A stretch of 33,531 bases of DNA, from NCBI GenBank assembly GCA_947588855.1, contig CANQBN010000005.1:1-33531 (forward strand), given 5' to 3'. The position numbers and the translations under genes were made by a program. The DNA comes from an uncultured Lachnospiraceae bacterium (GTDB lineage: Bacteria; Bacillota; Clostridia; Lachnospirales; Lachnospiraceae). Within the stretch, counting starts at the first letter, position 1; each line of letters opens with the position of its first letter. Shown one piece after another: positions 23,522-30,948 of the stretch. Below the pieces are notes generated by a model, which made no database searches, had not been told where the DNA came from, and saw only the letters and a program-made list of their open reading frames with translations.

Positions 23522-24353
23522 TCAGGTACTGATATACATCACGGCGGCTGATACCCCGGTCCTTCGCCACCATGCGCATGGCCTCTTTATTCAAAACCCC
23601 CTGTTTTTCATAATAAGCCATATGCTCTTCTATCGTCATCTCCTGCCATGATCGGGCCAGTTCCTCCAACTTGGACTCTCTGCTCCTGCCCTCCAGGACA
23701 ATAACGCATTCTCCCTTCGGTTCCTCCTCTTCATACCGGCTCACCGCCTGTTCAAGGGTCGTCTGCCATGCCTCTTCATATTTTTTTGTCAGTTCCCGGC
23801 ATAATGTCATATTCCGGTCCCCAAGCGCCGACAGAAGTTCCGACAGAGTTTTCCGAAGCCGATGGGGAGCCTCATATATTATAATGGTACGCGTCTCCTC
23901 TCTCAGCTCTTCCAAAATCCATTGCCGTTCTTTCTTATCGGCAGGCAGAAACGCTTCAAAGCAAAATCTGCGCGTACTCAGACCGGAAAGCGTCAGCGCC
24001 GTTACACAGGCAGCCGGCCCCGGCAGGGAAGTGACCGATATCCCCGATTCATAGCACTGCTTCACCAGTTCTTCTCCCGGATCGGAGATACCGGGCGTGC
24101 CGGCATCCGTCACCAGAGCCACATTTACGCCCTGCTTCAATTGCTCCACCAGGTATCTGGCCTTCTCAATCTTATTAAATTCATGATAGCTGGTCATCGG
24201 CGTGTCGATGTGAAAATGGTTCAGAAGCTTAATACTGTGGCGGGTATCCTCCGCGGCAATCAAATCCACTTCTTTCAGAGTATTCAGAACTCTCAGCGTA
24301 ATATCTTCCAGATTGCCTATCGGCGTAGCGCAGAGATATAATTTGCCTTCCAT
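23505..24353 (-). CDS. rsmI: 16S rRNA (cytidine(1402)-2'-O)-methyltransferase
   Basis: This 282-residue tetrapyrrole-methylase-fold protein has LYLCATPIGNLEDITLRVL at the N-terminus. AAEDTRHSIKLLNHF, LVTDAGTPGISDPGEELV and SLPGPAACVTALTLSG then follow, all hallmarks of RsmI (YabC/YraL). It uses SAM to methylate the ribose of C1402 in the decoding centre. ATG 24353 is chosen: GAGGTGA lies 5 nt upstream, and the GTG 24362 in frame is part of that site. The location after yabB matches the Bacillus order. Confidence 0.95.
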   Translation of the reverse strand: MEGKLYLCATPIGNLEDITLRVLNTLKEVDLIAAEDTRHSIKLLNHFHIDTPMTSYHEFNKIEKARYLVEQLKQGVNVALVTDAGTPGISDPGEELVKQCYESGISVTSLPGPAACVTALTLSGLSTRRFCFEAFLPADKKERQWILEELREETRTIIIYEAPHRLRKTLSELLSALGDRNMTLCRELTKKYEEAWQTTLEQAVSRYEEEEPKGECVIVLEGRSRESKLEELARSWQEMTIEEHMAYYEKQGVLNKEAMRMVAKDRGISRRDVYQYLNGNEL

Positions 24354-24383
24354 TTTTGTCACCTCGTCTTACAACGTATAACT

Positions 24384-25121
24384 TTAATAACCATATTTTT
24401 CCCGGATCTCATCCGAGTAAACTCCCGGTTCTCTGAATACAATCACCGGAGCCTCCGTAATCAGCTGCGGATTACCGCCTCTCACAGCTTCTATAAGCAC
24501 CATATTTGCTTCTCTGTCCAGCAGGGGATGAACCATTTTCATCCGTTTCGGTTCAAGACGGTATTTTTTCAGAGTGACGATAATCTCTGTCAGCCGAACC
24601 GGGCGATGCACCATATAGAACCTGCCTCCGGGCCTCAGGATTTTAGCTGTCTCGCGAATCACGTCCTCCAGCGTGCACAGCACTTCATGCCGGGCAATTG
24701 CCTTGGGCAGATCCGGATTAGTCAGACCGCCTCCATTTTCCATATAAGGGGGATTGGAAGTAACAACGTCAAAGGAAGCCAGACCAAACAGCCGGCCGGC
24801 CTCCTTAATATCTCCCTGCACAATGGAAATCTCATCTTCCAAATGGTTGCAGACAACACTCCGCCTGGCCATATCTACCATATCCGGCTGAATCTCCAAT
24901 CCTGTGAAATGTCTGCCTTCCGTTTTTGCTTTTAAAAGAATCGGAATAATTCCCGTTCCGGTCCCCAGATCCAGAACATTCTCCCCGGATTTTACGCAGG
25001 TGAAACCGGACAACAGCACCGCATCCATTCCAAAGCAGAATTTCCGGCTGTTCTGAATAATCTTGTAACCACCCCGCTGCAGATCATCAAACCGTTCATT
25101 CTCCCGCAATTCAATCATCAT
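24384..25121 (-). CDS. tRNA1(Val) N6-adenine methyltransferase-like protein (YabB/TrmN6)
   Basis: This 245-residue class I SAM methyltransferase has motif I VLDLGTGTGIIPILL (about 49-63), the acidic motif II LEIQPDMVDMA and the N6-adenine motif NPPY (about 123). It opens with ERFDDLQRGGYKIIQ and KFCFGMDAVLLSGF, as in YabB/YfiC. The E. coli homologue TrmN6 makes m6A37 in tRNA1-Val; the substrate in Firmicutes is less certain. The ATG overlaps the end of ricT by 11 bp. It belongs to the conserved ricT-yabB-rsmI string. Confidence 0.9.
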   Translation of the reverse strand: MMIELRENERFDDLQRGGYKIIQNSRKFCFGMDAVLLSGFTCVKSGENVLDLGTGTGIIPILLKAKTEGRHFTGLEIQPDMVDMARRSVVCNHLEDEISIVQGDIKEAGRLFGLASFDVVTSNPPYMENGGGLTNPDLPKAIARHEVLCTLEDVIRETAKILRPGGRFYMVHRPVRLTEIIVTLKKYRLEPKRMKMVHPLLDREANMVLIEAVRGGNPQLITEAPVIVFREPGVYSDEIREKYGY

Positions 25122-26034
25122 CTAACGCCGTTTCCCTCTCCGAACGGTCATAAGCCTCCAGACGCTTAAGTTCCTCCTCCTGAGGCGGATTCTGAGCATG
25201 CCCTTTGTCCTTTTTCTTCCGCGGTTTAAAATGCAGCTGATCCGTCCGATATTCTACAATCTCTTTCTCATCGTTATCGACTGTCACCAGCACCTTCACT
25301 AACTGACGCAGTACATTAACGCTGTGAACCTCTCCCCGCAAACCGTCGTCCGTCGTTACATAATCGCCCACAGCCGGCAGTTTGCTGTTCAGATATTCAT
25401 AAGTTTCCTCTTCATTCTTGAGACAGCACATAAGTCTGCCGCATACGCCGGAAATCTTTGTGGGATTTAAAGACAGATTCTGCTCTTTTGCCATCTTAAT
25501 AGATACCGGTATGAATTCGGACAAATACGTGTGACAGCACAGCGGTCTGCCGCAGATACCCACGCCGCCGACAATCTTGGTCTCATCCCGAACTCCTACC
25601 TGGCGTAGTTCGATCCTCGTCTTAAAAACAGATGCCAGATCCTTCACCAGCTCGCGGAAATCGATTCTTCCGTCAGCGGTAAAATAAAACAGTATCTTAT
25701 TGTTGTCGAACGTGTATTCCACGTCGATCAGTTTCATCTCCAGTCCGTGCTTTTTGATTTTCTCAAGGCAGATCTTAAACGCCTCTTTTTCCTTTCTCTT
25801 ATTCTCGGCCTCCCTGGCGTCGTCATCATCCGAGGCCAGGCGAATGACCGGCTTCAGCGGCTGTATCACCTTGTCGTCTTCCACTTCCCTATTGCCCAGC
25901 ACCACATAGCCATATTCTATTCCCCGCGCCGTCTCTACAATCACATGCTGGCCCACTTTTATATCGTATGTTCCCGGGGCAAAGTAATATATCTTTCCCA
26001 CATTGCGAAATCTCACTCCAATTACTGTCGTCAT
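25111..26034 (-). CDS. ricT: RicT/YaaT, PSP1-domain protein
   Basis: This 307-residue PSP1 protein begins GVRFRNVGKIYYFAPG and has EYGYVVLGNREV and VDVEYTFDNNKILFYFTADG. Two cysteine clusters are seen, CGRPLCC and CGRLMCC, which with other RicAFT subunits hold iron-sulfur clusters. In Bacillus RicT joins RicA and RicF to steer RNase Y cleavage and influences competence, biofilm and sporulation. An acidic, Lys-rich C-tail (about 270-307) is present. The ribosome site AAAGGAG is inside the last holB codons, so the two are coupled. Confidence 0.93.
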   Translation of the reverse strand: MTTVIGVRFRNVGKIYYFAPGTYDIKVGQHVIVETARGIEYGYVVLGNREVEDDKVIQPLKPVIRLASDDDDAREAENKRKEKEAFKICLEKIKKHGLEMKLIDVEYTFDNNKILFYFTADGRIDFRELVKDLASVFKTRIELRQVGVRDETKIVGGVGICGRPLCCHTYLSEFIPVSIKMAKEQNLSLNPTKISGVCGRLMCCLKNEEETYEYLNSKLPAVGDYVTTDDGLRGEVHSVNVLRQLVKVLVTVDNDEKEIVEYRTDQLHFKPRKKKDKGHAQNPPQEEELKRLEAYDRSERETALDDD

Positions 26035-26035
26035 C

Positions 26036-27025
26036 TTAATTCTCCTTTATCACCAGAAGCAAGAGCTCCATGGCAAGCTCCATATTTACATTGGCCGTCA
26101 GGCGAAGTTTCGTCCGGTCAATCGCCTCGAGAATCTTCTCAAAGCCGCCGTAGCCTGTCTCCCGGCTCAGCTGCTCAATAAATTCTGATTCTTTCCTAAA
26201 AAACAAAAGCTCAGTCTCTTCAGAAGTCTTAAACACCAGTGCGTCCCGATACCACATCTGTATAAAATCCAGGCACTCGTCAATATCCAGTTCTTCATCC
26301 TTCCACTGTCTGATTTTCTCCATCATCTCAGACAGATCCAGGTTTTTTACGTTCTTGAGCAAATAGACAAGTTCATCATACAAGTAACGGAAATCATCGG
26401 ATTCCGCCAGTCGGACAGCCTTTCCAAGATTCCCTCTGGCAAAAGCAGTATACAGCCTGGCATCGGCTTCAGACACTCCCCTGATTTCAGTCAGATAGTC
26501 CCGGACTTCAGAATCCCGCAGAGGTTGCAGCTTCAACTGAACACAGCGGGACAGAATCGTTGGCAGAAGCGCATCCGCGTTAGCGGTCAGCAGAAGAATA
26601 ATCGCGTAACCGGGAGGTTCTTCTATGGTCTTAAGCAGAGCGTTCTGCGCCTGAACCGTCATTTTCTCAGCTTCGTCCACTATATATATCTTGTAGCTGC
26701 CGTTATAAGGACGAATCATGACCGTATCGTTAATCTGGTCCCGGATATCCTCCACGCCAATGGACTGCGGCTTTTCATGAGATACCCGGATGAGATCCGG
26801 ATGATTGCCAGAGAGTACCTGCCGGCAGGAATGACACTTCATACAGGGCCGGTTCTGATCATTCTCACAGAGAAGTGTTAACGCAAAGGCGTTGGCCAGG
26901 GATTTTTTCCCCATACCGGCCTCACCTGCCAGAATATAGGCGTGAGATACCTTGCGGACCTGTATGGCTTTCTGAAAATGCCGCTTAACCGCATCATGTC
27001 CTAAAATGTCATCAAATCCCGGCAT
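26036..27025 (-). CDS. holB: DNA polymerase III subunit delta'
   Basis: This 329-residue AAA+ clamp-loader subunit opens MPGFDDILGHDAVKRHFQ and has Walker A GEAGMGKKSLA (about 36-46). A four-cysteine zinc site CENDQNRPCMKCHSC (about 55-69), IYIVDEAEKMTVQAQNALLK (Walker B, about 115-134) and a sensor 1 region TANADALLPTILSRCQ-like (here SRCVQL) follow. It helps load the sliding clamp. ATG 27025 is chosen since GAGGGAGGAGG lies upstream; a reading from 27103 is not supported. It is between tmk and ricT as in Bacillus, without yaaQ and yaaR. Confidence 0.93.
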   Translation of the reverse strand: MPGFDDILGHDAVKRHFQKAIQVRKVSHAYILAGEAGMGKKSLANAFALTLLCENDQNRPCMKCHSCRQVLSGNHPDLIRVSHEKPQSIGVEDIRDQINDTVMIRPYNGSYKIYIVDEAEKMTVQAQNALLKTIEEPPGYAIILLLTANADALLPTILSRCVQLKLQPLRDSEVRDYLTEIRGVSEADARLYTAFARGNLGKAVRLAESDDFRYLYDELVYLLKNVKNLDLSEMMEKIRQWKDEELDIDECLDFIQMWYRDALVFKTSEETELLFFRKESEFIEQLSRETGYGGFEKILEAIDRTKLRLTANVNMELAMELLLLVIKEN

Positions 27026-27099
27026 GTCCCAGCCTCCTCCCTCAAAAGTATAACACAAATCAAAGAATGTGTATAGCGTTTCTTTTATCCAGAAATATC

Positions 27100-27783
27100 T
27101 CACAAAATCGAAGGATGAAGCCTTTCCCTGATCAGCTTATGAATCTCATCAGCCGGCTTTATATTTCCTTCCCCGTCGCAGCACGCGATCCGATCCCATC
27201 CGTATTTCTCCACCAGAATCAGGCTGTTATTGTAAGATCTGACCAGAAAATCCGGATTTGCTTCATGAATATCCTTGGCCGCCTGATGTGTTATCTTGTT
27301 CTCCCGGTCTTTCATAAGTCTCAGAGACACCTCCGGTTTCACATCCAGAAAAAACACATGATCCGGCACGGGCAGCCCGCCCTTCACATATTCAAAATCA
27401 TATTCCCAGTCCAGAAACGCCATCTTCTCTTCCAGAGAATCCAACTTGGAAGCCTGATGCAGCATGTTGCTGGTCACATATCGGTCACAGATAATGATAG
27501 AATCTTCCCCGTTTTCATAAAATGCTTTCCAATCTTTTAAATAAGAAGCGAAACGATCCACCGCATAGAAAGCCGAAGTCACATAGGCGTTGACTGCATA
27601 GGCGTCCGTGCCAAATTCGCTGCCCAGATACATCTTCACCAGAGTGGAAGAAGGACTGTCATAATTCGGGTAGGTTACCATTCGGACCTTCTTTCCCTGT
27701 CCTTTCAGATATTCGTATAAAAACCTTGTCTGAGTGGCCTTGCCGCTGCCGTCGCTGCCTTCAATGACAATTACCTTACCCAT
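27100..27783 (-). CDS. tmk: Thymidylate kinase
   Basis: This 227-residue dTMP kinase has P-loop GSDGSGKATQT (9-19), TYPNYDSPSS, the DR(Y/x) motif IICDRYVTSN and a LID region (LMKDRENKITHQ). It phosphorylates dTMP to dTDP. The start at 27783 has AAAGGAG eight bases upstream; the ATG at 27789 is too close to that site. It is the second gene of the operon after the decarboxylase, 27 bp gap, and 74 bp ahead of holB. Confidence 0.95.
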   Translation of the reverse strand: MGKVIVIEGSDGSGKATQTRFLYEYLKGQGKKVRMVTYPNYDSPSSTLVKMYLGSEFGTDAYAVNAYVTSAFYAVDRFASYLKDWKAFYENGEDSIIICDRYVTSNMLHQASKLDSLEEKMAFLDWEYDFEYVKGGLPVPDHVFFLDVKPEVSLRLMKDRENKITHQAAKDIHEANPDFLVRSYNNSLILVEKYGWDRIACCDGEGNIKPADEIHKLIRERLHPSIL

Positions 27784-27810
27784 AATCATATCTCCTTTTA
27801 TCCCTTAAAG

Positions 27811-29304
27811 TCATGTCTCTCTGCCCGGCTGCCGCTGCCCTGTCCTCAGAACCGCCACATGAATGTATTCCGTACTGTAATCTTTCAGCCCCTGGACCGG
27901 CAGGTCCAGATTCCGGTATTCGCGTATCTTTCGGATAATCTCTTCATTTAATCTTTCTCCGGGCACTATAATGGGAAGCCCCGGCGGATACAGATAGACG
28001 TACTCTGCTGACACGCAGCCGACGCTTTCCTCCAACCTGACCCTCCGGACAACGCTTCCAACCGCGTCACGGATTGTCATCACACTTCCGGGGCCGCCGG
28101 TCTGGATCGGCTCCCTGCTCACACGCCTGTATCTTCCGCCTCCCATCGTCTTGTCAATTTCCTGAAGCGCCTGTTCCAGCCGCTTCAGGCCCTCCTCTGT
28201 ATCCATCAGCGTGGCAATGGCCGTCACATAACCGGGACCGCACATCTCCATCTCCAGATGATACCGGTTCCTCAGAAGCCCCATCAATTCTTCTCCATCA
28301 AGGCCGCTGTCGCCAACGGATATGATAAGTTTCGACAAGTCCAGCGCATATATGCCCGCCTGACCGGCCGCATCTTCATCCAACAGCCGAAGATGTCTCA
28401 TTCCAGTCAGATTTTTTCTCAATCCATTAAGACGTCCGGTAAACGCTTCCATCTTCTCGCGGCCAGGCCCGTCCATATACCGAATACACTGCTCAATCCC
28501 CGCCATGAATACATAGGACGGACTGCTGCTCTGGAACATCTGCAGATAGTGCTCCAGTCTCTCCTGCTCCACTCTTCCCTTCCGCAGATGGAGCACCGCC
28601 GTCTGAGTGAATGCCGGAAGCGTCTTATGAAGACTCTGAATCACCACATCCGCCCCCAGTTCAAGAGCAGACGCCGGAAATTCCCTTCCAAAAGAGAAAT
28701 GTGCTCCATGAGCCTCATCTACGATCAAAGGCAGATTATGCCGATGACAGATATCCGCGATTCCGCGGACGTCCGATACGATACCGTCATAAGTAGGCGA
28801 AGTAATGAAGACCGCTTCAAACTCCCCGGTTGTCAACATTTCATCGATCTCTTCCGGCAGTAATCCACCCTGCAGGCCGGTTTCTTCAAGGATCTGTGGA
28901 TAAATGTACCCGGCCCCGATTCCAAGAAGCTCCACCGCATGATAGGCGGACTTATGACTGTTGCGGGCTATGAGGAGTCTCTTCTCAGGTCTCCAGTCTG
29001 ACGCGGCGCAGATAGCCGCCAGAACGCCGCAGGTGCTCCCATTAACCAGGTAATAAGTCCGGTCCGCTCCATAAACTCCAGCCGCCCAGTCCATGGACTC
29101 CCGCACAATCCCTTCCGGATGATGCAGGTTGTCAAACCCTTCTATCTCCGTGATATCCACAGCATACGGATTGGGAAATCCGGCCGCCGGACCATCCTTC
29201 AGCTGCCGTTTGTGGCCCGGCATATGAAACGGATATGTATCTGATTGACAATATGAAATTAACGTATCGTAAAGTCTGGGATTCTTCTCATTCTTCATTT
29301 TCAC
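27811..29304 (-). CDS. Orn/Lys/Arg decarboxylase family protein (YaaO/SpeA-like)
   Basis: This 497-residue fold-type I PLP enzyme has YPFHMPGHKR (25-33), the stacking and phosphate region NGSTCGVLAAI (88-98), VDEAHGAHFSF (195-205, PLP-binding Asp and His) and the Schiff-base Lys227 in SLHKTLPAFTQ. The C-terminal YLYPPGLPIIVPGE is typical. The family decarboxylates Lys, Orn or Arg for polyamines, but the short clostridial/YaaO form is poorly assigned. The start is GTG 29304 or ATG 29298; neither has a clear ribosome site. It leads the operon from the promoter at 29386-29414, as yaaO precedes tmk in Bacillus. Confidence 0.9.
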   Translation of the reverse strand: MKMKNEKNPRLYDTLISYCQSDTYPFHMPGHKRQLKDGPAAGFPNPYAVDITEIEGFDNLHHPEGIVRESMDWAAGVYGADRTYYLVNGSTCGVLAAICAASDWRPEKRLLIARNSHKSAYHAVELLGIGAGYIYPQILEETGLQGGLLPEEIDEMLTTGEFEAVFITSPTYDGIVSDVRGIADICHRHNLPLIVDEAHGAHFSFGREFPASALELGADVVIQSLHKTLPAFTQTAVLHLRKGRVEQERLEHYLQMFQSSSPSYVFMAGIEQCIRYMDGPGREKMEAFTGRLNGLRKNLTGMRHLRLLDEDAAGQAGIYALDLSKLIISVGDSGLDGEELMGLLRNRYHLEMEMCGPGYVTAIATLMDTEEGLKRLEQALQEIDKTMGGGRYRRVSREPIQTGGPGSVMTIRDAVGSVVRRVRLEESVGCVSAEYVYLYPPGLPIIVPGERLNEEIIRKIREYRNLDLPVQGLKDYSTEYIHVAVLRTGQRQPGRET

Positions 29305-29385
29305 GGCCCGCCTGCCCGCCTCTTGAAACGCCGGTTTTCTTCCGCCTGAATCTCTGCTTTTCCGCCATTCGGACGGTTTACCAAC

Positions 29386-29414
29386 ATCTTATCATAATTT
29401 CTCAATCCCGTCAA
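29386..29414 (-). promoter_or_regulatory. Sigma-A promoter of the decarboxylase-tmk-...-dnaB operon
   Basis: On the minus strand TTGACG (29409-29414) and TAAGAT (29386-29391) are spaced 17 bp, with a TG extension before the -10. It is back to back with the plus-strand promoter at 29420-29448. Confidence 0.75.
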
Positions 29415-29419
29415 AATTC

Positions 29420-29448
29420 TTTACAAACAGCCGCCTGTTTTTTATAAT
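29420..29448 (+). promoter_or_regulatory. Sigma-A promoter of the small conserved protein gene
   Basis: TTTACA (29420-29425) and a perfect TATAAT (29443-29448) are spaced 17 bp. The -35 is only 5 bp from the -35 of the divergent operon promoter. Confidence 0.75.
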
Positions 29449-29537
29449 GATGAGATCAGGACAAGACCGCAGCGCCAGCGCGCAGAAAACCGGCACCGCA
29501 TACGCCGGCGTTGGAAGAGATCAGGAAAGGATTCATT

Positions 29538-29768
29538 ATGAGACAGATTGAATTTAAAATGGAGCGTCAGGGATTGGTAAAGATTGGACAGGAGGTGGAG
29601 ATTACTGCCCACGAGGCCCTGAGCGGAACCAGCTACATCATAGAGCCGGCTGTCGCCATGTCCGCGTGCTATAAGGGCCGGGACAGACTGAAATCTACGA
29701 AGGGAATCGTCCGTGATATCAAGGAAAATTCCCGGGGATACTACGTAATTGCGGAATTCGATGAATAA
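29538..29768 (+). CDS. Small conserved protein of unknown function (76 residues)
   Basis: A 76-residue soluble protein beginning MRQIEFKMERQGLVKIG. It appears all-beta, with alternating short strands (VEITAHEALSGTSYIIEP, KGIVRDIKENSRGYYVIAEF) and an acidic end, like small OB or SH3-type folds. I do not recognise a named family. The start at 29538 has AGGAAAGGATTC upstream; a longer reading from 29511 lacks a ribosome site. Strong promoter at 29420-29448 and a leader of about 80 nt. No clear terminator follows. Confidence 0.7.
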   Translation: MRQIEFKMERQGLVKIGQEVEITAHEALSGTSYIIEPAVAMSACYKGRDRLKSTKGIVRDIKENSRGYYVIAEFDE

Positions 29769-29839
29769 AAAAAGCTCTTTCCCCGTGTTTCTTTCATAAT
29801 ATAAACTGACACTGCGAATCCCTGCATAGACATACCGCC

Positions 29840-29866
29840 TTTCGCGCCACGCGAAACCGGTACCGG
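29840..29866 (+). repeat. Hairpin plus palindrome upstream of the glycosyltransferase
   Basis: TTTCGCG (29840-29846) pairs with CGCGAAA (29850-29856) over a 3-nt loop. It is followed at once by the 10-bp palindrome CCGGTACCGG (29857-29866). No T-run follows, so it does not look like a normal terminator. Confidence 0.65.
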
Positions 29867-29894
29867 CAGATGATTCCGGCAGGAGGAGGATACT

Positions 29895-30914
29895 TTGGTT
29901 ACTGTCAGCTTATGTATGATCGTAAAGAATGAAGAAACCGTACTGGCCCGCTGCCTGAAAACGGCCGGGATCTATGCCGATGAAATTATTATCATCGATA
30001 CCGGTTCCGAAGACCGGACCATGGAAATCGCCAGGCAGTACACAAAACAAATATATGAATTCCCGTGGAGCGATGATTTTGCCGCCGCACGGAACGAATC
30101 TTTTTCCAGGGCGTCTATGGATTACTGCATGTGGCTGGACGCAGATGATGTAGTGACGGAAGAGAACGCTCAAAAACTGCGGCTGTTAAAGGAGACCCTG
30201 GATCCATCCACAGATATTGTAATGATGAACTATACCATAGCGGAAGACCCAAACGGCCGGCCGCTTTTTTCTTATTACAGGGAGCGCCTGATCCGCAACA
30301 GCCGGAGATTCCTCTGGGAAGGACCCGTCCATGAAGTCATTGCTCCCCGGGGAAACATTCTCTATTCTGATATTACCGTCTGCCACCGGAAAACAGGTTC
30401 CGGCGATCCGGACCGGAATCTCCGTATCTACGAAAAAATACTGACCCAAGGCGGTCATCTCAACGAGCGGGGACAATTTTACTATGCCAGAGAATTATAT
30501 TTTCACAAACGATGGCAGGAATCTGCCAACGCCTTCGTTCAATTCCTGCAGGGCGACGGCTGGACGGAAAATCAGATCGAGGCCTGCCTGAATCTGGCGG
30601 AATGTTACCGGAACCTTGGACTTCATCAGCAGAAGCTGACCACCCTGTTTCACAGTTTTCAATTGGATTCCCCAAGAGGAGAGATCTGCTGCGAAATCGG
30701 ACGGCATTTTCTGGAATCCGGTCAGTATAAAACGGCCGCCTTCTGGTATGAAACCGCTCTCCGGACCGAACCGCCTGACCGGAAGGGCGCATTCGTCCGG
30801 TGGGACTGCTACGACTCCCTGCCGAAAGCCAACCTGGCAATATGCTATAAGTATCTGTATAAACCGGAGGAGGCCGGAAAGGGGACGAACCAAACCTGTA
30901 CCCCGGACATATGA
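29895..30914 (+). CDS. Family 2 glycosyltransferase with C-terminal TPR-like region
   Basis: This 339-residue protein has a GT-A domain (about 1-190): VSLCMIVKNEETVLARCL, IIIIDTGSEDRT and the metal-binding DAD in CMWLDADDVV (82-84), then LWEGPVHEVI. TPR-like helices (about 205-325) follow. The group is made of soluble GT2-TPR enzymes. The start is TTG 29895 with GGAGGAGGATAC ahead. The collagen-like gene follows 34 bp later, so it may glycosylate that protein, as SgtA does for BclA3 in C. difficile (analogy). The last 12 residues (GKGTNQTCTPDI) do not look like TPR, suggesting a shortened or frameshifted tail. Confidence 0.85.
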   Translation: MVTVSLCMIVKNEETVLARCLKTAGIYADEIIIIDTGSEDRTMEIARQYTKQIYEFPWSDDFAAARNESFSRASMDYCMWLDADDVVTEENAQKLRLLKETLDPSTDIVMMNYTIAEDPNGRPLFSYYRERLIRNSRRFLWEGPVHEVIAPRGNILYSDITVCHRKTGSGDPDRNLRIYEKILTQGGHLNERGQFYYARELYFHKRWQESANAFVQFLQGDGWTENQIEACLNLAECYRNLGLHQQKLTTLFHSFQLDSPRGEICCEIGRHFLESGQYKTAAFWYETALRTEPPDRKGAFVRWDCYDSLPKANLAICYKYLYKPEEAGKGTNQTCTPDI

Positions 30915-30916
30915 TA
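30887..30916 (+). promoter_or_regulatory. Possible sigma-K-like promoter of the collagen-like gene
   Basis: CATATGATA (30908-30916) fits the sigma-K/E -10 form CATAnnnTA, and AC occurs 17 bases before it, as in the sigma-K -35. It lies in the end of the glycosyltransferase gene. The consensus is short, so chance matches are common. Confidence 0.35.
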
Positions 30917-30948
30917 CACTAGAACGCTGAGAAAACAGGAGTAATCAT

